A DNA stretch of 64,000 bases from positions 62,001 to 126,000 of the forward strand of contig JALELZ010000026.1 of NCBI GenBank assembly GCA_022768465.1. Direction: 5' to 3'. Each line of letters starts with the position of its first letter. The stretch's first letter is position 1. Below the pieces are notes generated by a model. The model had not been told where the DNA came from and did not search any database. It saw nothing but the letters and a program-made list of their open reading frames with translations. The stretch is from Lachnospiraceae bacterium. Its GTDB lineage: Bacteria > Bacillota > Clostridia > Lachnospirales > Lachnospiraceae. Made by a program: the position numbers and the translations under genes. Below, piece by piece: positions 1 to 8,977 of this stretch.

Positions 1-1010
1 CGTCTGTACCGAATATGACGATCATTTTGTCTGTTGCCTGCGGCGTCGGTGTTTTTCTTGTCATAGCGCTTTTGCGTATGCTTTTTTCAATAGCACTTCC
101 TTCGATACTTGTGACTTTCTATATAATCATTTTCATACTTGCCCGTTTCGTTCCTAACAGTTTCTGGGGTGTAGCCTTTGATTCCGGCGGTGTCACTACC
201 GGACCTATGACAGTTCCTTTTATAATGGCTCTCGGCGTGGGTATATCTTCTATTCGAAGCGACCGCCATGCTGCTTCTGACAGCTTTGGTCTCGTAGCGC
301 TCTGTTCGATCGGGCCGATACTGGCTGTACTGATACTGGGAATGCTTTTTAACCCCGATGAAACCGCTTATATGCCTCCGGCTATTCCTGATATACATAC
401 CTCCACTGAGCTTTTTGAGCTGTTTGCAAAAGGACTTCCTATCTATATAAAGGAAATAGCTGTTTCTCTTTTTCCTATCGTACTGTTCTTTTTTATTTTT
501 CAGCTGATAGTTTTAAAGCTTTCAAAGAAAACGCTTATAAAGATCACTATCGGTCTTGTTTACACCTATACCGGACTTGTTCTTTTCCTTACAGGTGCAA
601 ATGTCGGATTTATGCCTGCCGGTAATTATCTCGGCAAAGAATTAGCGACAGGAAGTACATCCTGGCTGCTTATACCCGGCTATGCTATCGCACTCGGAAT
701 TTCCTTTTTTGTGCCGAAACTTTATACCGCTATAGCATTTGACTCCGGCGGAGTTGCCTCGGGTCCTATGACTGCCGCCTTTCTTCTGCCTTTAGCGCAG
801 TGGGCGTGCATCGCAGTAGGCGGCGACATAGTTGCCGATGCATTCGGTGTCGTAGCTATGGTAGCAATGACGCCTCTTATAACCATTCAGATAATGGGAC
901 TTGTATCTCAGATCAAATTAAGACAGTCCATCTCTGATGAAGCTGCCGCATTTGCAGGCTTTTCTTCCGAATTCGATGCACTCCCTGAGGATGCGATCAT
1001 TGAGCTTTAA
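1..1010 (+). CDS. DUF1538 family integral membrane protein (5' end outside window)
   Basis: The reading frame is already open at base 3, so the gene starts upstream and only the last ~335 residues are here; the ATG at 15 is internal. The protein is strongly hydrophobic. It carries two copies of a FDSGGV..GPMT motif (near residues 56-66 and 241-252 counted from base 15), the internal repeat that marks DUF1538 membrane proteins. Family function is not established; these genes commonly sit beside P-II-like regulators, as here (next gene). An ion or nitrogen-compound transport role is inference only. Confidence 0.85.
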   Translation, partial: SVPNMTIILSVACGVGVFLVIALLRMLFSIALPSILVTFYIIIFILARFVPNSFWGVAFDSGGVTTGPMTVPFIMALGVGISSIRSDRHAASDSFGLVALCSIGPILAVLILGMLFNPDETAYMPPAIPDIHTSTELFELFAKGLPIYIKEIAVSLFPIVLFFFIFQLIVLKLSKKTLIKITIGLVYTYTGLVLFLTGANVGFMPAGNYLGKELATGSTSWLLIPGYAIALGISFFVPKLYTAIAFDSGGVASGPMTAAFLLPLAQWACIAVGGDIVADAFGVVAMVAMTPLITIQIMGLVSQIKLRQSISDEAAAFAGFSSEFDALPEDAIIEL

Positions 1011-1130
1011 TTATGAAGCTTAATATACGCATTTCATGCATTTGTCCTTCGGAAAGCATTAGATCACTGAAATATAACATTAGCAAAAGTTGAATATCAC
1101 ATAAATTAAGACTGAAGAGAAAATAATAAT

Positions 1131-1846
1131 ATGAATGATCTCTATTGGATGATAACTATAACAGACAGACACAGTACTGACAGGTTTATCGATTTTTATG
1201 ATAAATACGGAGCCTCCGTAAACTTTGTCAGTGTCGGACGAGGAACGGCCGCCAGTGAAGTCCTCGACTTTCTTGGACTTGATATAACCGAAAAGTCTGT
1301 AATTTTTTCAACTGTTACTCATAAAGTATGGAAGGCAATACGATACGGACTTCAAAACCGCATGCGCATAGATGTACCCGGTACCGGAATCGCCTTTATC
1401 ATACCGTTTTCAAGCATAGGAGGAAAAAGGCTCTGGTAGCACTTACCTGCGGGCAGGAATTTATAAAAGGAGAAGAATCTGTTTTGAAGGATACTAAATA
1501 CGAGCTTCTTGTAGCTATTACAAATCAGGGATACACGGATCTTGTTATGGATGCGGCACGTTCAAAGGGTGCAGGCGGCGGCACGATCATTCACGCAAAA
1601 GGAACCGGAGTTAAAAAAGCAGCTCATTTCATGGGAGTTTCGCTCGCCACAGAAAAGGAGATCGTGCTTATAGTTGCAAAGGCCACAGAAAAAAGTGCTA
1701 TTATGAATGCTATTATGGATAACACCGGTGCCGAATCAAAGGCTAAAACACTTGTATTCTCACTGCCTGTAACCGAAACTGCCGGTATGAGATTGATTGA
1801 AGAGGAATTTTCGGAAACAGCGGAGTCTGAGGATACCGATAAATAA
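1131..1846 (+). pseudogene. Tandem P-II-like regulator, frameshifted
   Basis: Two overlapping frames together encode one double P-II domain protein of about 238 residues. Frame one (1131-1439) gives the first domain, including GRGTA and PGTGIAF signatures, then stops after SSIGGKRLW. The continuation lies in the -1 frame (to 1846) with the second domain (NQGYTDLVMDAARSKGAGGG, HAKGTG, FSLPV). The switch falls at a run of five A at 1424-1428; six A would restore one frame reading GKKALVAL. P-II proteins beside DUF1538 genes are a known pairing, so this one probably regulated its neighbour. It is either a one-base deletion, a sequencing error or, less likely, recoding: the site is not a standard A AAA AAG slip heptamer. 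Confidence 0.75.
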
Positions 1847-2032
1847 TTCTTCCTATACTTACTAAAATAAGAATTTATCAAATATTTTCTCATTTTTTAT
1901 AACATTTTTATCATTTTCAGTTTGGAACGCAGCATCCCGCGTTCCTTTTTTTGATAATATTTTCTTATTTTTAGATATAATATATAACTTTTTATCTCTT
2001 TATAGGTCTAAATGCTGAATTTTATTTACTTG

Positions 2033-2061
2033 TTGACATGTATTATTAGTAACTTTATACT
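2033..2061 (+). promoter_or_regulatory. Sigma-A promoter of the D-serine module
   Basis: TTGACA at 2033-2038, 17-bp spacer, TATACT at 2056-2061. It lies 140 bp before the GntP gene start in the otherwise gene-free stretch 1847-2200. Confidence 0.8.
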
Positions 2062-2073
2062 AACAGTAAAGAC

Positions 2074-2090
2074 GATAATAATTTATTATC
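2074..2090 (+). promoter_or_regulatory. Perfect palindrome just downstream of the promoter (candidate operator)
   Basis: GATAATAA-T-TTATTATC, 8-bp perfect arms around one base, begins 12 bp after the -10 box, overlapping or just past the expected transcription start. A repressor site is inferred; the regulator at 7783-8430 is a candidate binder. Confidence 0.45.
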
Positions 2091-2200
2091 ATTATGATAA
2101 TTTTTATTTCAGCTGTTGGGGATGAAATAGAAATTATAGTATGAGGCAGTATTCTCATAACAGGATCTGCCAAAGTTTCTTTTAACAGAAGGGAGTTTAT

Positions 2201-3559
2201 ATGAGTCCAGCATTCACAATCATCTGTATAGTGTTAGCGATAGCACTTCTCGTTCTGCTGACAGTCAAGGTTAAGCTGCATCCGTTCTTCGCACTTACCT
2301 TTTCAGCATTGTTCTTCGGCATGATAATAGGAAAGAGCCTTCCTGAGGTAGTTGCATCCTTTGCCGATGGGCTTGGCGGAACGATCGCCGGTATCGGTAT
2401 CGTAATTGCAATCGGAACTGTCATGGGAGCACTTCTTGAGAAGAGTGGTGCAGCCGAGACTATGGCTGAGACTATCCTCAAGATAACAGGCAAAAAGCAT
2501 GCGGCACTCGGTCTTGCAGTTACAGGTTATTTCGTTTCAATCCCTGTATTCTGTGATTCAGCATTCGTTCTTCTTTCCCCGCTTGCAAAGCGTATGGCAC
2601 GTGACACAAAGGTCAGCATGACCACAATGGCAGTTGCTCTCGGTATGGGTCTTCATGCTACTCACATGCTCGTTCCTCCGACTCCGGGTCCTCTTTCAGT
2701 AGCAGGTATCCTTGATGCGGATCTAGGACTTGTTATTCTTTTAGGTATGTTAGTATCTATTCCTGTAGTTGCAATTGCACTCTTTGCAGGAAAGATCCTC
2801 GGAAACAAATACTACTATGAAATAGAAGATATCCCAACATTTGATGAAGGCGACACAAGCGAACAGAAGCGTCCTGGAGCATTAGGCGCATTCCTTCCTA
2901 TCCTTCTTCCGATCCTCCTTATGCTTCTTAATACAATTGCATCATTGAACAGCGCACCTTTCGGAACAGATACATTCCTTGCAAACTTCTTTGAGGCAGT
3001 AGGACAGCCATCAACAGCATTACTTATCGGTCTTGTTTGTGCATTCGTCACATATCGTAAGATATATCCTGATGACAACAAGGTTTGGACATTCGACGGA
3101 GAGTTCGGTGAGGCCCTTAAGACAGCAGGTCAGATCGTTCTTATCGTTGGTGCAGGCGGCGGCTTTGCAACAGTACTTAAGCTTTCAAACCTTTCCGAGA
3201 TCGTTACAGCAGCATTCTCAAATGTATCTCTCGGAATCATTGTTCCATTCATCATTGGTGCTATCTTCCGTACATGTATCGGTTCCGGTACAGTAGGTAT
3301 GATCACAGCAGCATCTATGCTTCTTCCGCTTATGGACGTACTTGGCTTCGCATCACCTATAGGCAGAGTAATAGCTATGCTTGCATGTGCATCAGGTGGA
3401 TTCATGGTATTCCATGGTAATGATGACTTCTTCTGGGTAATCACCTCTACCTCTAACATGAAACCTGAGGTTGCATATAAGGTATTCCCACTTATAAGTG
3501 TTCTCCAGGCCTTCACCAGCCTTGCTTGTGTATTTGTGCTTCAGCTTATATTCCTTTAA
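2201..3559 (+). CDS. GntP-family permease, probably for D-serine or a related hydroxy/amino acid
   Basis: A 452-residue, 12-or-so-helix inner-membrane permease. Motifs shared with GntP/DsdX transporters are visible: HATHMLVPPTPGPL near residue 150 and HGNDDFFWVI near residue 403. Length matches the family (440-450). The start follows AAGGGAG with correct spacing and the promoter at 2033. GntP members move gluconate, D-serine or similar acids; the downstream D-serine enzymes suggest a D-amino acid. Substrate is inference. It is about half identical by eye to the second GntP gene at 6387, so the locus holds two paralogues. Confidence 0.85.
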   Translation: MSPAFTIICIVLAIALLVLLTVKVKLHPFFALTFSALFFGMIIGKSLPEVVASFADGLGGTIAGIGIVIAIGTVMGALLEKSGAAETMAETILKITGKKHAALGLAVTGYFVSIPVFCDSAFVLLSPLAKRMARDTKVSMTTMAVALGMGLHATHMLVPPTPGPLSVAGILDADLGLVILLGMLVSIPVVAIALFAGKILGNKYYYEIEDIPTFDEGDTSEQKRPGALGAFLPILLPILLMLLNTIASLNSAPFGTDTFLANFFEAVGQPSTALLIGLVCAFVTYRKIYPDDNKVWTFDGEFGEALKTAGQIVLIVGAGGGFATVLKLSNLSEIVTAAFSNVSLGIIVPFIIGAIFRTCIGSGTVGMITAASMLLPLMDVLGFASPIGRVIAMLACASGGFMVFHGNDDFFWVITSTSNMKPEVAYKVFPLISVLQAFTSLACVFVLQLIFL

Positions 3560-3590
3560 TAAAAGCACCTCTTACACGGTATAAGAATCT

Positions 3591-3629
3591 GCAGCAGATA
3601 AGTTCATAGTATCCAAACCTATCTGCTGC
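3591..3629 (+). other. Intercistronic hairpin
   Basis: Perfect 10-bp inverted repeat GCAGCAGATA / TATCTGCTGC with a 19-nt loop after the first permease. No T-run follows, so mRNA processing or partial termination is more likely than full termination. AT-rich short repeats of AAAACTAAATA follow up to 3720. Confidence 0.4.
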
Positions 3630-3754
3630 ACACTGCATTAAAATTAAATAACATAAAACTAAATAGCATTAAAACTAAATAGTAACAAAAACAAATAATT
3701 ATTAGTAACAAAACTGTAATCAAGCTTCTTTATATTTTCAATGAGGTAATAAAA

Positions 3755-4867
3755 ATGAAAAAGGAAATGTTACAGACACCGGCAATTATGGTTTACATGG
3801 ATGCTCTTGAGCACAATCTTAAAAAATACCATGATGCAGCAAAGGCTGCAGGTAAGCAGGTATGGCCTATGATCAAGACCCACAAGAGCCTTGAGATGAT
3901 CGACATGCAGGAGGCTGCAGGTGCTGACGGATATCTCTGCGGAACTCTTGATGAGGCTGAGGCTCTCTGCAAGAAGGGCATCAAGAATATCATGTATGCT
4001 TATCCTGTAGCAAGTGATGTTTCTATCCAGAGAGTTATCAATTTGGCTAAGAATTCCAACTTCATTATCCGCCTTGATAACCTTGACGGCGCTGCTCTTA
4101 TAAATAAGGCTGCTGCTGATGCCGGCATTACCATTCAGTACACCATCATTGTTAATGCAGGACTTAACAGATTCGGACTTAAGCCTGATAAGGTAGTTGA
4201 GTTCGCAGATGCTATGAAGCAGTTTGCTAATCTTAAATTTGTCGGTGTTTCATCACATCCGGGACACGTTTACAGTGCAACAAAGCATGATGAGATCGCA
4301 AAGTATGTAGCAGACGAGAAGAATTCTATTGCTACTGCTGTTAAGGGCCTTGAAGCTGCAGGCTATAAGCTTGACATCGTTTCCACCGGTTCAACTCCTA
4401 CATTCTGGGGTTCACTTGATGATGAGAATATTAAGATATATCATCCCGGAAACTATGTTTTCTGTGATTACATTCAGATGTCTATCGATATAGCTAAGGA
4501 AGAGGAATGTGCTCTTGCCGTATATGCTACTATCATAAGCCATCCTGATGATGAGACATATATCTGTGATGCAGGTGCTAAGTGCCTCGGACTTGATCAG
4601 GGTGCTCACGGCAACTCAGCTATCAAGGGTCACGGATATGTTAAGGGACATACTGAGCTTACTATTTACAGCCTTTCTGAGGAAGTCGGCAAGATACATG
4701 CAGACGGCCCTACAGATATAAAGGTTGGAGATAAGATCGAGATCATTCCTAACCACTCATGCTCATCCGCTAACCTTACCAGCTACTACATAGGTGTCAG
4801 AGGTGACGAAGTTGAAAGAGTCATTCCTGTAGATATCAGAGGCAATTCTACTACCAAGAACGCCTAA
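3755..4867 (+). CDS. Metal-dependent D-serine dehydratase / D-threonine aldolase-like PLP enzyme
   Basis: A 370-residue fold-type III (alanine racemase N-like) PLP protein. The Schiff-base lysine is expected at Lys41 in MIKTHKS. The C-terminal D-serine dehydratase-like domain ends with IIPNHSC, whose His and Cys bind the catalytic metal (Zn or Mn) in this family. Family reactions are D-serine to pyruvate plus ammonia, or retro-aldol cleavage of D-threonine to glycine and acetaldehyde; sequence alone does not separate them. Sitting next to dsdA, either a second D-serine route or a D-Thr/3-hydroxy-D-amino-acid route is plausible. Start follows GAGGTAATAAAA. Confidence 0.8.
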   Translation: MKKEMLQTPAIMVYMDALEHNLKKYHDAAKAAGKQVWPMIKTHKSLEMIDMQEAAGADGYLCGTLDEAEALCKKGIKNIMYAYPVASDVSIQRVINLAKNSNFIIRLDNLDGAALINKAAADAGITIQYTIIVNAGLNRFGLKPDKVVEFADAMKQFANLKFVGVSSHPGHVYSATKHDEIAKYVADEKNSIATAVKGLEAAGYKLDIVSTGSTPTFWGSLDDENIKIYHPGNYVFCDYIQMSIDIAKEEECALAVYATIISHPDDETYICDAGAKCLGLDQGAHGNSAIKGHGYVKGHTELTIYSLSEEVGKIHADGPTDIKVGDKIEIIPNHSCSSANLTSYYIGVRGDEVERVIPVDIRGNSTTKNA

Positions 4868-4882
4868 ATTCCCCCAATGAAA

Positions 4883-4907
4883 GGCTGCTGCATAAAAAGC
4901 AGCAGCC
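4883..4907 (+). terminator. Strong hairpin between the two dehydratase genes, weak terminator
   Basis: GGCTGCTGC / GCAGCAGCC with a 7-nt loop, followed by ATTTCGTTT instead of a clean T-run. May tune expression of dsdA relative to the gene before it. Confidence 0.5.
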
Positions 4908-4966
4908 ATTTCGTTTATAAATGTTATTATTATGGTTTATTGATGTGATTTCAGGAGGTATAAAAA

Positions 4967-6304
4967 ATGAACTACGCTGATGAATATATTAAGAACGATC
5001 CTGTTGTTAAGACAGTATCTGAAAAGAAGGAAACTGTCTGGATCAACCCTCGTTACCTTCCGTTTGATCTGACTGACGGTCTTGCACAGCTCGTTGTATC
5101 AGATGCTGATATTGAGGACGCAAAGGAACGTCTTAAGAGATTCGCACCGTTTATCATGCGCTGCTATCCTGAGACTGTTGAAACAAACGGACTCATCGAA
5201 TCTCCTCTTAAGCCTATCCCTAATATGCAGAAGGAACTTGAAAAGGCGTATGATTGCTCAATCCCGGGACAGCTTCTTCTTAAGATGGACAGCCATCTTG
5301 CGATTGCAGGTTCTGTTAAGGCAAGAGGCGGCATCTATGAGGTATTAAAGCATGCTGAGGATCTCGCTATCGAGGCAGGCAAACTCAAAGAAACAGATGA
5401 CTATGCTAAGCTCGCTGATGACGATATGAAGGAATTCTTCAGTCAGTATACCGTACAGGTTGGTTCAACAGGAAACCTCGGCTTAAGTATCGGTATCATG
5501 AGTGCTGCTATCGGCTTTAAGGTAAAGGTTCATATGTCTGCAGATGCAAAGCAGTGGAAGAAGGATCTTTTAAGATCTAAGGGCGTTGAAGTAATTGAGT
5601 ATGCCGATGACTATTCCAAGGCAGTTGCTGAAGGCCGCAGACTTTCAGATGCTGACCCTATGAGCTATTTCGTAGACGATGAAAAATCAGTAAACCTGTT
5701 CTTAGGATATGCTGTAGCAGCAGGACGTCTTAAGGAGCAGCTTGATGCCGCAGGCATCGTTGTTGATGAAAAGCATCCTCTTATCGTACATATTCCTGCA
5801 GGCGTAGGCGGAGCTCCGGGCGGAGTCGCATACGGCTTAAAGAGATTATTTAAGGATAATGTACATTGCTTCTTCACAGAGCCGACAATGTGTCCTTCAG
5901 TTCTCTTAGGAATGGCAACACAGCAGTATGAAAATGCAAATGTTCATGACTTTGGCATTTCAGGTATTACCGAGGCTGACGGACTTGCATGTGCAGCACC
6001 TTCAGGCTTTGTAACAAGAATACTCGGAAATCTTCTTTCCGGAGATTTTACTATTGATGATGATAAGCTTTATGATCTCCTGAGACTTCTTGACAGCTAC
6101 GAAAATACTAGAATAGAGCCTTCAAGCTGTGCTTCATTTATCGGACCTATCGGTCTTCTTAAATATGAAGATTCTAAGAAGTATTGCGAGACTCACGGCC
6201 TTGATTCAGAGACACTTAAGAACGCTACACAGATTGCATGGGCTACAGGAGGACGCCTTGTACCGGCTGAAATCTGGGATGAATATCTTGCAACATATCT
6301 GTAA
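4967..6304 (+). CDS. dsdA: D-serine ammonia-lyase
   Basis: A 445-residue fold-type II PLP enzyme converting D-serine to pyruvate and ammonia in the cytoplasm. Lys118 in AGSVKARGG aligns with the PLP lysine of E. coli DsdA, also residue 118. A glycine-rich phosphate loop reads GSTGNLGLSIG near 167-177. Length matches DsdA (about 440). The start has an ideal AGGAGG eight bases upstream. Flanked by two GntP permeases and an upstream D-serine dehydratase-like gene, it is the clearest anchor for a D-serine function of this cluster. Confidence 0.93.
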   Translation: MNYADEYIKNDPVVKTVSEKKETVWINPRYLPFDLTDGLAQLVVSDADIEDAKERLKRFAPFIMRCYPETVETNGLIESPLKPIPNMQKELEKAYDCSIPGQLLLKMDSHLAIAGSVKARGGIYEVLKHAEDLAIEAGKLKETDDYAKLADDDMKEFFSQYTVQVGSTGNLGLSIGIMSAAIGFKVKVHMSADAKQWKKDLLRSKGVEVIEYADDYSKAVAEGRRLSDADPMSYFVDDEKSVNLFLGYAVAAGRLKEQLDAAGIVVDEKHPLIVHIPAGVGGAPGGVAYGLKRLFKDNVHCFFTEPTMCPSVLLGMATQQYENANVHDFGISGITEADGLACAAPSGFVTRILGNLLSGDFTIDDDKLYDLLRLLDSYENTRIEPSSCASFIGPIGLLKYEDSKKYCETHGLDSETLKNATQIAWATGGRLVPAEIWDEYLATYL

Positions 6305-6334
6305 AGTAAAGTATAATATTTAAAAAGCAATTTT

Positions 6335-6364
6335 GCCGCAGAGATCTTTCTCTGCGGCACTTTT
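6335..6364 (+). terminator. Hairpin after dsdA
   Basis: GCCGCAGA / TCTGCGGC with an 8-nt loop, then ACTTTT. Weak intrinsic terminator or read-through attenuator before the second permease. Confidence 0.55.
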
Positions 6365-6386
6365 ACAACTTTAGTATGAGGTTTTT

Positions 6387-7727
6387 ATGGGCTCTGATAT
6401 TTTTGTAATTGCAGGTCTTATTTTGTCTATGGTCGCACTTATATTGTTCACGGTCAAATTCCGACTGCATCCGTTTTTATCATTAATATTTTCTTCTCTG
6501 ATCTTCTCATTCATATCCGGTATGAATGTTCAGGAAATGCTCCAAAGCTTTACGGCAGGTCTTGGAAATGCAATGTCTGAAATCGGTATCGTTATAGCGC
6601 TCGGTACAATTATCGGTGTGCTGTTTGAAAAATCCGGTTCAGCTGAAACGGTTGCTAAAACAATATTTAAAATCTTCGGAAAAAATAAAGCCGCCTTAGG
6701 ACTTGCCATAACAGGTTATTTTGTTTCAATGCCTGTTTTCTGTGATACGGCATTCGTAATACTCAGTCCTATTGCAAAAAGACTCAGCAAGGATTCCAAA
6801 ATATCCATGACAGCTATGGCACTTTCGCTTTTCGCCGGTCTGCATGCGACTCATATCCTTGTACCTCCTACACCCGGTCCGCTCTCCGTTACCGGAATTC
6901 TTAATGCGGATATTACTCTGGTAGTTCTTTTAGGCGCTGCCGTTGCTGTTCCTGTTACACTGATCGGTTATGTTGCTGCAAATGTATTCGGCAAAAAATA
7001 TAATTATATACCAAAGGATATTGACGATTCCGATGATGACAGAAAATTGCCGTCGCCGGCCGCAGCATTCTTAACAATAATGACGCCGGTTGCGCTTATG
7101 CTTTTAAAGGTTCTTGGAATTGCTTTGAATGTCGGCGACAATATTCAAAAGATACTTAATTTAATCGGCGAACCTATAATAGCACTTTCTATCAGTGTTG
7201 TAATAGCTGCAGCAGTCTATGCTCACACCTATCCGGAAGACAGTGATGCCTGGGGATTTGACGGTATTATCGCAGATTCTATCAGAACTGCAGGCCAGAT
7301 AACACTCATAGTCTGTGCCGGCGGTGCATTTTCATCGGTTCTTGCTGCTTCACACTTGCAGAAAATCCTCATAAATGTTATTGTTCCTTCTGCGGCCTTA
7401 GGAATATTGGCTCCGTTCATCATAGGCTTTATCCTTCGATCCTGCATAGGCTCGGGAACCGTTGCAATGGTGACTGCAGCAACTATGATCTCCCCATTCC
7501 TTAATGCTATAGGGTTGGGAAGTGATATAGGTCATGTTATTGCAGTTCTTTCCTGTGCGGCCGGAAGTCTCGCCGTGCTCCACGGAAATGATGACTTTTT
7601 CTGGGTCATTGCAACGACCTCGGAAATGGAGACCACTACTGCTTACAAAACACTGCCTATAGTCAGTGTACTTCAGTCCTTTACTGCACTTATATGTGTG
7701 TATGTACTGAGCTCTGTTTTTCTTTAA
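6387..7727 (+). CDS. GntP-family permease, DsdX-like paralogue
   Basis: A 446-residue polytopic membrane protein paralogous to the product of 2201-3559: same HATHILVPPTPGPLS signature near residue 150 and HGNDDFFWVIATTSEME near residue 397. Starts after ATGAGG, 22 bp past the dsdA hairpin. Position right after dsdA matches the dsdX-dsdA pairing seen in enterobacteria, so D-serine uptake is the best guess. Why two permeases are needed is not visible from sequence; the pair may differ in affinity or substrate. Confidence 0.85.
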   Translation: MGSDIFVIAGLILSMVALILFTVKFRLHPFLSLIFSSLIFSFISGMNVQEMLQSFTAGLGNAMSEIGIVIALGTIIGVLFEKSGSAETVAKTIFKIFGKNKAALGLAITGYFVSMPVFCDTAFVILSPIAKRLSKDSKISMTAMALSLFAGLHATHILVPPTPGPLSVTGILNADITLVVLLGAAVAVPVTLIGYVAANVFGKKYNYIPKDIDDSDDDRKLPSPAAAFLTIMTPVALMLLKVLGIALNVGDNIQKILNLIGEPIIALSISVVIAAAVYAHTYPEDSDAWGFDGIIADSIRTAGQITLIVCAGGAFSSVLAASHLQKILINVIVPSAALGILAPFIIGFILRSCIGSGTVAMVTAATMISPFLNAIGLGSDIGHVIAVLSCAAGSLAVLHGNDDFFWVIATTSEMETTTAYKTLPIVSVLQSFTALICVYVLSSVFL

Positions 7728-7782
7728 TTCCTTTGCCGTTGAGCATTTTTAGTAAGAGTTTGATTTTTCAGGGAGAATTGAA

Positions 7783-8430
7783 ATGTCAAATAAAGAAATA
7801 TTAAATATATACAGGCCATTGGTCCATTTCCTTTCAGATGTATTAGGTGCTGAAACAGAAGTGGTGCTTTTTGACATTTCCGAAAATCAGGTCATAGAAA
7901 TAAGCAACGGTCATCTGTCAGGCAGAAAGATAGGCAGCGGTCCAACCCCGTTTTTGGAAAGAATCAAGGCCGATGATGACAGCAGCAAGGATTATATGTC
8001 CAATTATAAAGGCGCTGTAGACGGTAAGGAATTTATCTCTTCTACCTGGCTTATCAGAAATGAGGGCGAGCTTATAGGCACTCTCTGCATAAACCGTAAT
8101 ATCACTGCTGCCAAAGCTCTTCAAAGAGATTTGGAGAAGTTTCTTGCCGGCGCAAACATGATACCTGCTGCCTCCTCAGAGGAAACAGTTGAAGAATTTG
8201 ATGACTCTATAACAGTTATGGTTAAGGAGAAGATACAGGCGGCCATGGATGACGTCGGCATCAATCCTCAGCATATGACTGTAAAGGAGAAAAAACGTGT
8301 CGTAATGATACTGAAGCGTCAGGGCGTTACACGCATGAAGGGTGCAGTCGCAGAGATTGCTGTCCGTCTCGACATATCCATCCCTACCGTATACCGCTAC
8401 ATGAGCGAAATGACAGCACTGTTCCAGTAA
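7783..8430 (+). CDS. YheO/DauR-type PAS plus helix-turn-helix regulator
   Basis: A 215-residue protein with an N-terminal YheO-like PAS domain (about 1-125: YRPLVHFLSDVLGAETEVVLFD) and a C-terminal HTH of the DauR kind (about 165-212, ending in DISIPTVYRYMSEM). Members such as DauR control D-arginine catabolism, so a local repressor or activator sensing a D-amino acid is a reasonable inference. Last gene of the module, 56 bp after the permease, followed by a strong terminator. The palindrome at 2074-2090 is a candidate target. Confidence 0.8.
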   Translation: MSNKEILNIYRPLVHFLSDVLGAETEVVLFDISENQVIEISNGHLSGRKIGSGPTPFLERIKADDDSSKDYMSNYKGAVDGKEFISSTWLIRNEGELIGTLCINRNITAAKALQRDLEKFLAGANMIPAASSEETVEEFDDSITVMVKEKIQAAMDDVGINPQHMTVKEKKRVVMILKRQGVTRMKGAVAEIAVRLDISIPTVYRYMSEMTALFQ

Positions 8431-8469
8431 ACGGAATCATATAAATCATAGTTAAATATATTATTCAAC

Positions 8470-8514
8470 ATATCCACCAAGAACTTAACAAAAAACTTGG
8501 TGGATATTTTTATT
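8470..8514 (+). terminator. Intrinsic terminator of the D-serine module
   Basis: Perfect 12-bp stem ATATCCACCAAG / CTTGGTGGATAT followed by TTTTTATTT. Confidence 0.85.
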
Positions 8515-8529
8515 TCAATACATACAGCC

Positions 8530-8815
8530 GCCAAGGGTTTAGATAAACTCTTGGCATATATATATGAAAAACTGGCTTGGAATTGTTGAAATGTATAGAA
8601 GCGTTTAAAGCGGAATCCGGAGAAATAACAGCAGAAATAAGATTGAATCGACCCGACCCGATATACCGGTTCTATCGGATAGATACTGCGATAATTAATA
8701 AACATACAATATGCACAATTTAAAAAGTTAGAAATTGTACAATAATTCGCATTGAAAGGCTGTCGAAATTTGTACAATTGTATATTCTATGTACAGAAAA
8801 AACAAAATATGTACA
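8530..8815. promoter_or_regulatory. Regulatory stretch: hairpin plus four GTACA boxes
   Basis: The 700-bp gap 8431-9129 holds no convincing gene. A hairpin GCCAAGGGTTTA / TAAACTCTTGGC is at 8530-8555. Four GTACA boxes follow at 8737, 8772, 8791 and 8811; the first two are full TTGTACAA palindromes (8735-8742, 8770-8777). They may be operators for the symporter gene at 9130; binder unknown. Confidence 0.35.
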
Positions 8816-8917
8816 AAACTAAGCGAAACAAATATTAACATGCATTAATTATAAATGATTATTTTTATTCTCTTCGCCCAAAAAAAACATAAAAAAGTCA
8901 AGTAGAGGCTTGAAATT

Positions 8918-8964
8918 TAACTAAATTATATTGACAAAAATTAAGTCTTAAATTTAGTTATAAT
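8918..8964 (+). promoter_or_regulatory. Candidate promoter/operator of the AGCS symporter
   Basis: Inverted repeat TAACTAAATT (8918-8927) / AATTTAGTTA (8951-8960) brackets a TTGACA at 8931-8936; a TATAAT is at 8959-8964. The TTGACA-TATAAT distance is 22 bp, too long for a normal promoter, so either another -35 is used or an activator is needed. Confidence 0.4.
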
Positions 8965-8977
8965 CACCATAAATTTC

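Noticed and set aside
1424..1440. Programmed -1 frameshift in the P-II gene
   Set aside because: The run has five A and does not fit the A AAA AAG heptamer; no downstream stem noted. A mutation or error is simpler.
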